Positions 8,627-13,152 of a DNA stretch of 21,031 bases are shown in pieces. A program made the translations under genes and the position numbers. How positions within the stretch are numbered: position 1 is the first letter of the stretch; every line of letters starts with the position of its first letter. The notes beneath the pieces are model-generated. The model made no database searches and was not told the origin of the DNA. It was given only the letters and a program-made list of their open reading frames with translations. The DNA is from CAXGTL01 sp964012725 (GTDB lineage Archaea; Nanobdellota; Nanobdellia; Woesearchaeales; CAXGTL01): NCBI GenBank assembly GCA_964012725.1, contig CAXGTL010000020.1:1-21031 (forward strand). The letters are read 5' to 3'.

Positions 8627-8721
8627 TGGGGCTACCCGGATTTTCATTCTATTTCTAGATTTTGAACCGGGGTCGTCTGGTCCCAAACCAGAAAGGATAG
8701 ACCAACCTACCCCATAGCCCC
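8627..8721 (-). tRNA. tRNA-Pro (UGG) with a 20-nt T-loop intron
   Basis: A complete tRNA on the minus strand. The acceptor stem is GGGGCTA/TAGCCCC (8715-8721 with 8628-8634), the discriminator is A at 8627, and CCA is not encoded. The D-stem is GGGT/ATCC. The anticodon arm TCTGG-TTTGGGA-CCAGA (8676-8692) gives anticodon TGG with U33 and G37. The T-stem is CCCGG/CCGGG (8667-8671 with 8635-8639), but 27 bases lie between its strands instead of 7. Removing 20 bases (8641-8660) leaves the standard T-loop TTCAAAT. The intron has a TCTA-GAAA-TAGA hairpin, and TTCA pairs with TGAA with 3-base bulges AAA and AAT, a near-canonical bulge-helix-bulge for the archaeal splicing endonuclease. The intron lies at about position 59/60. 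Confidence 0.88.
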
Positions 8722-8747
8722 TTTTAACTTAGGACTCCAGTCCTTGC

Positions 8748-8757
8748 TATATATAAG
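8748..8757 (-). promoter_or_regulatory. TATA box of tRNA-Pro and the eL43 operon
   Basis: The minus strand reads CTTATATATAG about 31 bases upstream of the tRNA 5' end, giving a start near 8725. A 2-base-centred dyad (AGGACT-CC-AGTCCT, 8731-8744) lies between the box and the start. This is the only clear promoter upstream of eL43, rpoP and pcc1. Confidence 0.55.
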
Positions 8758-8767
8758 AAGGCTGGGT

Positions 8768-8806
8768 CCCTTTAAAAAGGTTTCTTTTTAAAGGGCTTTT
8801 TAGCCC
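8768..8806. other. Two overlapping hairpins between divergent promoters
   Basis: A perfect 11-bp stem (CCCTTTAAAAA 8768-8778 with 8785-8795, loop GGTTTC) shares its GGG with a second hairpin GGGCT-TTTT-AGCCC (8793-8806), so only one can form at a time. They lie between the TATA boxes of tRNA-Pro and trpS and would not be in either leaderless transcript. The role is unknown. Confidence 0.5.
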
Positions 8807-8857
8807 ATTAGAAAGGTGGTAACTATTGGATTTCTATATAGGATAAAAAAAGAAAGG

Positions 8858-8867
8858 TTTTTATACA
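8858..8867 (+). promoter_or_regulatory. TATA box of trpS
   Basis: TTTTTATACA, preceded by a purine-rich AGAAAGG that could be a BRE, is centred about 25 bases before the trpS ATG. The message is probably leaderless. Confidence 0.6.
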
Positions 8868-8887
8868 ATACTGCTATAAAATAATAT

Positions 8888-9982
8888 ATGGTTAAGAAAA
8901 TAATAGACCCATGGGGTTCTGAGCTTGTAGAAGACTATAATAAACTTATAAAGGACTTTGGTTTAGAGACGTTCAATATAAAGGATTTTCCTAAACCTAA
9001 TAGGTTAATGAGAAGAGGAGTCATGTTTGCTGGTCGTGATTTGAAATTAATATCTAAATGTATAAAAGAAAAGAAGAAATTCTATGCTTTGACTGGTATA
9101 ATGCCTACAAATGATAAGATTCATTTTGGTAATAAAATGGTTGTTGAAAGTCTTAGATATTTTCAAGATTATGGTGCAATTACATACATTCTTGTTGCTG
9201 ATCTAGAATCTGCAGCTGCTAGAGGTATTTCATTAAAAGAAGCAAAAAAAAGAGCATTAAACTTTCATATACCAGCTTATCTTGCTTTAGGACTAGATCC
9301 TAAGAAAACTGTGTTTTATTTTCAATCAGAAAATATGGATGTTGTTCATTTAGGATTTGAATTTGCACAAAAGATTACTTTAAATGAGTTTAAAGCGATA
9401 TATGGATCAGCTGATCCTGGTAGAATTATGAGTGCAGTTACACAAGTAGGAGATATATTATTTCCACAATTAAAAGAAACAATGCCTGGTATTGTTCCTG
9501 TTGGTATTGATCAAGATCCTCATATGAGATTGACAAGAGATGTTGCTAGAAGAATGAAATCAAAGTATAAATTCTTTTTACCAGCTAGTATTTATAATAA
9601 ATATACTCCTGCTTTAAATGGTGACCTTAAGATGAGTAAAAGTAAACCAGAATCTTGTATTAGTTTACCAGAAGATTCTAAAGTTGTATGTAAAAAGATA
9701 ATGAAAGCTAAAACAGGTGGTAAAGATACTTTAGCTGAGCAAAAAAAGAAAGGTGGAGAGCCTGAGAAATGTATAATTTTTGAGTTATTTAAACAACATT
9801 TAATAGAAGATGATAAAGAATTAAATAAAATATATAAAAATTGTAAAAAAGGTAAAGTTATGTGTGGTGAAGACAAGAAACTTGCATGTGATTTGATGAC
9901 AAAGTTTATGAAAAGTTTTAATAAAAAAGTTGATAAAAATAAGAAAAAGATTAAAAAGTTGAAATTTATTAAGTTTAAATAA
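8888..9982 (+). CDS. trpS: Tryptophanyl-tRNA synthetase, archaeal type
   Basis: A 364-residue class Ic aminoacyl-tRNA synthetase that charges tRNA-Trp. The N-terminal IDPWGSELVEDYNKLI (6-21) and FGLETFN (24-30) followed by LMRRGVMFAGRD (40-51) are the archaeal/eukaryotic TrpRS hallmarks. The HIGH-type motif is PTNDKIHFGN (73-82), with His79 kept and Phe at the second place. The KMSKS motif is intact (LKMSKSKP, 247-254). IDQDPHMRLTRDVA (207-220) matches the class-specific ATP and tryptophan pocket region. The length is at the short end for archaeal TrpRS, and the C terminus is a Lys-rich tail. It starts with its own leaderless promoter. The next gene on the strand follows after 27 bases with a strong Shine-Dalgarno site. 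Confidence 0.95.
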   Translation: MVKKIIDPWGSELVEDYNKLIKDFGLETFNIKDFPKPNRLMRRGVMFAGRDLKLISKCIKEKKKFYALTGIMPTNDKIHFGNKMVVESLRYFQDYGAITYILVADLESAAARGISLKEAKKRALNFHIPAYLALGLDPKKTVFYFQSENMDVVHLGFEFAQKITLNEFKAIYGSADPGRIMSAVTQVGDILFPQLKETMPGIVPVGIDQDPHMRLTRDVARRMKSKYKFFLPASIYNKYTPALNGDLKMSKSKPESCISLPEDSKVVCKKIMKAKTGGKDTLAEQKKKGGEPEKCIIFELFKQHLIEDDKELNKIYKNCKKGKVMCGEDKKLACDLMTKFMKSFNKKVDKNKKKIKKLKFIKFK

Positions 9983-10009
9983 TTTTATTATAAAAAGAGG
10001 TGGATAATT

Positions 10010-10306
10010 ATGGCAAAGAAAAAAAGAGTTGTTAAAAAAAGAGTTGTTAAAAGAAAACCTAAAAAGGTTGTTAAAAGAAAATCTAGGAAACTTATTCAAA
10101 AAAGATCTAAAAGATTAATAAAAGTAAAACAAAGGCCTTTATCCAATGGATTCTTAGCTGTAGGTATTTTGGGTTTGTTACTTGCAGTATGGTGGACATA
10201 TTTTGGATTTGAAGGTAAATTATTATCTCTGGAATGGGGTATAACTTTAATTATATTCTTTATAATTATGATAATAGCTTCATTTAGGTCTTTAGAAATT
10301 AGTTAA
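10010..10306 (+). CDS. Small membrane protein with basic N-terminal tail
   Basis: A 98-residue protein of unknown function. Residues 2-42 are extremely basic with repeated RVVKK/KVVKRK units and few acidic residues. Two membrane spans follow: about 47-65 (GFLAVGILGLLLAVWW) and 73-91 (EWGITLIIFFIIMIIAS). The positive-inside rule puts the basic tail in the cytoplasm. A strong Shine-Dalgarno site (GAGGTGG) lies about 7 bases before the ATG at 10010, so it is probably read with trpS as an operon. The tail composition recalls those of the two surface-protein genes in the window, which may mean a shared interaction with DNA, RNA or acidic lipids. The 3' end overlaps the pseudogene on the other strand by 8 bases. 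Confidence 0.72.
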   Translation: MAKKKRVVKKRVVKRKPKKVVKRKSRKLIQKRSKRLIKVKQRPLSNGFLAVGILGLLLAVWWTYFGFEGKLLSLEWGITLIIFFIIMIIASFRSLEIS

Positions 10307-11634
10307 TTTTTTGTTTTTTTGTTTTCCTTTTCCTTTTTAATTTCCTTTTTCTTTTTTTCTTAATTTTTTTGGATTTTTTATTTTTATATCTTTTTTTAAT
10401 TTTCTTAGATGTTTTGTTTTTTCTGAAAAACAAAATCAAAGCAACAATTATTATTAAACTAGGTATAAAAGTAATAAAGCTCTCCATGTCAATTTTCTTT
10501 TCAGTTATCTCTGTTTCTATATCTAAAGATACTTCTTTTTTGGAAATTACTTCTTGTTCATTGATTCCTTTGAAAGTTAAATATCCAGATATTGTTTTTA
10601 TTGTTTCAGAGCTTGTTGTTGTAAATCCTGTGATAAAACTATACCATTTCTTATTTCTTTCTTTTTTAGTTAATAAGAAATTGATTTTTTATCTTCTTGA
10701 ATGTTTTCAGGATAAGAAACTGCATAGTCTGCTATAGATTCCAGATTCGGACTTACTTCTAAATCTATTTTTTTAATATAGCAACTATCTTTATTGATTA
10801 TTTCTCCTTCAAACAAATTATCCTCAATAAATGATATTTTTTTAGGAAAATTTATCTCAAGAGTGCATACTTTTGTTTTAGTCAATTCTTGAATTGATTG
10901 TGTTTTGTGTTGTTTTGTTTTATCTGTTGTTGTATTTATAGTTTGTATCCTTTTTGTTGGTTTTCTTGTCCAAGAACCTCCACCACCATCAGAACTACTA
11001 CTACTACTTGTTTGACTAGGCTGGGTATTACTTTCACTTGTTTTTTCTAATTCAAATTAAATGCATTTGTTGGTGAATTTATGTTAGATATTGTTATATT
11101 ATACCAACCTTCTCCATCATCATCTCCTTCTCCTGCATCATAATTAACAAGCCCATATCCTGGTGATGAACATGATGTAGCTTTATCACATAAGTATATA
11201 TCAGTTTGTTGTCCTTCTTTTATATATATTGATATGGTGTCTCCATTATCAAGATTTTGATCAAAGAATATGTCAAATATTTTATTATTTTTTATTTCAT
11301 GTTTTTTATTATTTAATGTGTTGGCTTTTGAAGTTTTATCATCAGGATTGTAAAGTGCGGATGTAATTGAATAATCCGTTGCAGTTGATGTGTTCCAATA
11401 TGTTGTAGTAGTTGTTGGGATTAACTCAACATTTCCATTTTCAATATTTATCAAAGAATCATTATAAGTATAATCACTAGGATTATCAAAATCCCAAGTC
11501 TTTGTTTGAAAAATTTCATCATAAGTAATCATTCCAGTTATATTTACTTCTATAAAACAATAAGCAATGTAAACTAGAATAATGATTGACAAACTCATTA
11601 TTCTTACTAAGTTTTCTTTTTTTTGAATTTTCAT
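10299..11634 (-). pseudogene. Surface protein gene broken by two frameshifts
   Basis: Three minus-strand frames join into one protein of about 445 residues if one base is restored at each of two places. Segment 1 (11634-11047) has a signal/anchor (MSLSIIILVYIAYCF near residue 13) and a beta-rich ectodomain beginning TWDFDNPSDYTYND. It runs into TAG at 11047; one extra base near 11053-11062 continues into a Ser/Gly linker (SSSSSSDGGGGSWTRKP) and an Ig-like region with KVCTLEINFPKKISF (segment 2, to TAA at 10670). One extra A in the A6 run near 10690 gives INFLLTKKERNKKWYSF and continues through a span (FITFIPSLIIIVALILFF) to a Lys/Arg tail (segment 3, stop at 10299). Both losses are in short homopolymers, so this may be a true pseudogene, phase variation or an assembly error. 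It starts 1 base after the RHH gene. Confidence 0.75.
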
Positions 11635-11635
11635 A

Positions 11636-11782
11636 TTATCTTTTCTTTTTCTTTAATTCATTTAACATAAATAGTTCTATTTGTTTACCTATCTTTAGAC
11701 CTAATTTATCACATAATCTTTTATACTTATTTTTAATTCTTTTATTTACAGAAATTGTTAGTTTGTCATTTCCTTTTTTCAT
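11636..11782 (-). CDS. Ribbon-helix-helix DNA-binding protein
   Basis: A 48-residue protein whose order fits the RHH (MetJ/Arc/CopG) fold: a short strand KLTISVNK (7-14), a first helix RIKNKYKRLCDKLG (15-28), the GLKIGK turn, and a second helix KQIELFMLNELK (33-44). RHH proteins bind DNA as dimers with the paired strands in the major groove and often repress their own operons. The stop codon is followed after one base by the ATG of the broken surface-protein gene, so the two form an operon. The promoter carries two copies of TACGTA (11785-11790 and 11805-11810), one next to the TATA box and one near the start codon, which fits autorepression. The strand and helices are visible by eye; the fold was not computed. 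Confidence 0.75.
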   Translation of the reverse strand: MKKGNDKLTISVNKRIKNKYKRLCDKLGLKIGKQIELFMLNELKKKKR

Positions 11783-11784
11783 TG

Positions 11785-11819
11785 TACGTATGAAGAAGTA
11801 AGCTTACGTATATATAAAG
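11785..11819 (-). promoter_or_regulatory. RHH promoter with two TACGTA sites
   Basis: The minus strand carries TTTATATATACG (TATA, 11808-11818) about 31 bases before the RHH ATG. The palindrome TACGTA occurs at 11805-11810, touching the TATA box, and at 11785-11790, near the transcription start; the centres are 20 bases apart, about two helical turns. This is a plausible operator for the RHH protein. Confidence 0.5.
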
Positions 11820-11844
11820 TTTTGGGTTCTTCTAGCAAAACATA

Positions 11845-12070
11845 GTATGTGTATAGTTCGTTCGCACTTTCCAACTTTTGCAATATTTAATGGAAAGCCC
11901 TGATCGTGTCGGAAATTTGTTGGTTCACAAATTTCTGAGTATAATCAGAAATGCTCTGCATTTCTGACATCTTACGATCTGCTAGGTACAATTTTAGCCA
12001 AAGGCTAAAATGTACATTTGGGCTACCACTCAAATTGTACTCACTGGCATTACATGCACTATGTACATAC
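11845..12070 (+). repeat. Structured repeat, scaffold B copy 2
   Basis: A 226-base element. The outer stem pairs 11845-11856 (GTATGTGTATAG) with 12059-12070 over 12 bp, including two G-T pairs. The shared motif GTTCGTTCGCAC follows, then an inner stem CTTTCCA/TGGAAAG (11867-11873 with 11891-11897), the double-hairpin module M3 enclosed by GATCGT/ACGATC (11902-11907 with 11974-11979), a hairpin TTTTAGCC-AAA-GGCTAAAA (11992-12010) that continues into GTACA/TGTAC, and the 3' hairpin GCAT-TAC-ATGC (12048-12058). It fills much of the gene-free region 11783-12190. A short minus-strand reading frame through it (11887-12096) has no sign of being a gene. Confidence 0.72.
11908..11968 (+). repeat. Double-hairpin module, copy M3
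   Basis: The first hairpin is a 12-bp stem TCGGAAATTTGT/ACAAATTTCTGA with one G-T pair and loop TGGTTC (11909-11938). The second is a perfect 10-bp stem TCAGAAATGC/GCATTTCTGA with loop TCT (11945-11967). The junction reads TGAGTATAATCA. Same plan as M1 and M2, but in scaffold B. Confidence 0.72.
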
Positions 12071-12083
12071 AAAACATAGAAAA

Positions 12084-12094
12084 CTATATATACC
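12084..12094 (+). promoter_or_regulatory. Possible TATA box of the CaCA gene
   Basis: CTATATATACC would place a start near 12115 and leave a leader of about 75 bases that contains a GAGGT Shine-Dalgarno-like site (12128-12132) and the miniature scaffold B hairpin. No TATA box is seen at the leaderless distance from 12191. Confidence 0.35.
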
Positions 12095-12135
12095 ATTTAA
12101 TCAATAATTACTTTATTATCAAAAAAAGAGGTAAA

Positions 12136-12180
12136 TATGTTTATGGTTAGCTTACTGGCCTTACAGGCACCATGAACATA
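12136..12180 (+). repeat. Miniature scaffold B hairpin (copy 3)
   Basis: An 11-bp outer stem (TATGTTTATGG 12136-12146 with 12170-12180, one T-G pair) encloses a short arm ending in GCC-TTACA-GGC. Its 3' half, TTACTGGCCTTACAGGCACC, is almost the same as the 3' half of scaffold B copy 1 (TCACTTGCCTTACAGGCACC), so it looks like a deletion derivative. It sits directly after GAGGTAAAT and 10 bases before the CaCA start codon. The ATG at 12137 inside its stem opens a 12-codon frame ending at 12175, in frame with the CaCA gene but separated from it by stops. Confidence 0.65.
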
Positions 12181-12190
12181 ATAAATAAAT

Positions 12191-13135
12191 ATGCAACTAG
12201 AACTACTTTACTTAATACTTGGATTAGCTGGTTTGTTAATAGGTAGTGAACTAGTTATAAGAGCTATTCTAAATATATCAAAACATTATAAAATATCTCA
12301 TTTATTTTTGGGACTTGTTATTTTGTCTATTGGTACTGATCTTCCTGAATTAGTTGTTGATGTGACAGGAGCGATTTATCGATTGAAAGGTATTGAAACT
12401 TCTGGTTTAATAATTGGTGAAACCATTGGTACATGTTTTTCACAAATAGGTTTAGTTTTAGGAATAATTGCATTGTTTGGATTGGTTACTTTGACTAAAA
12501 AAGAGATTTTTAGAGATGGTCTAATGATGGTTAGCAGTGTTGTATTGTTAATGTTTGCAAGTTATGATGGAATAATAAGTAGGACAGAAGGATTGATATT
12601 TGTTTTAATATTTTGTTTGTATCTTTTAGTAATTTATAGAGAAGAACATTTACATGAAAAGATAAAAAGAGCTCCAGGAGTTAAATGGTTCTGGGATGTT
12701 ATCTCAATAATAGGTGGTTTTATAATCATTTATTTTGGTTCAAGTGCTGTTATAGACAATGGTCTTAGTTTAGCAACTACTTGGGGTGTTAGTCAGACAA
12801 TTATTGGAATTACTCTTGTTGGTTTAGGAACCAGTTTACCAGAACTTGCAATTGCACTAAATGCTTTAAGAAAAGGTGCTGTTAAATTGTCTGCTGCTAA
12901 TTTGATAGGTAGTAATACTTTTGATATATTGTTTACATTAGGATTAGGAAGTGCAATATCTGGGTTTAATGTAAGCAAATCTTTATTAACATTTGATATT
13001 CCTTTGTTATTGTTATTTTCTTTATTAGTTTGTTATTTCTTTTATAGAAAAATGAAGATTCAGAAAAAGGAAGCAATTATTTTGTTGTTGATTTATTTTG
13101 GTTATATTGGTATTAAGATTTTTACAAGTTTTTAG
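12191..13135 (+). CDS. CaCA-family cation exchanger (Na+/Ca2+ type)
   Basis: A 314-residue membrane antiporter of the Ca2+/cation exchanger superfamily, YrbG-like branch, which exchanges Ca2+ for Na+ or H+. It has about ten membrane spans in two inverted halves of five. The second alpha repeat is canonical: GLGTSLPELAIALNA followed by LIGSNTFDILFTLGLG. The first alpha repeat is partly altered: IGTDLPELVVDVTGA is present, but the following segment is IIGETIGTCFSQIGL, with Glu and Thr where GN and GSN are usual. This may change the ion or the coupling. Length fits the family. ATG at 12191 follows a stop-rich stretch; no Shine-Dalgarno site is adjacent, whereas a GAGGT site lies 59 bases upstream, before the miniature repeat. 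Substrate is inferred from family only. Confidence 0.88.
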   Translation: MQLELLYLILGLAGLLIGSELVIRAILNISKHYKISHLFLGLVILSIGTDLPELVVDVTGAIYRLKGIETSGLIIGETIGTCFSQIGLVLGIIALFGLVTLTKKEIFRDGLMMVSSVVLLMFASYDGIISRTEGLIFVLIFCLYLLVIYREEHLHEKIKRAPGVKWFWDVISIIGGFIIIYFGSSAVIDNGLSLATTWGVSQTIIGITLVGLGTSLPELAIALNALRKGAVKLSAANLIGSNTFDILFTLGLGSAISGFNVSKSLLTFDIPLLLLFSLLVCYFFYRKMKIQKKEAIILLLIYFGYIGIKIFTSF

Positions 13136-13152
13136 AAATAAAATAAACAAAA

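Noticed and set aside
10299..11634. Programmed -1 frameshifting to make the full surface protein
   Set aside because: Neither site has a proper X-XXY-YYZ slippery heptamer in the zero frame. Slippage on the A6 run remains possible, so the gene is listed as a pseudogene with that caveat.
11887..12096. A 69-codon minus-strand open frame
   Set aside because: It lies wholly within scaffold B copy 2, and its sequence is explained by the hairpins. No Shine-Dalgarno or family resemblance.
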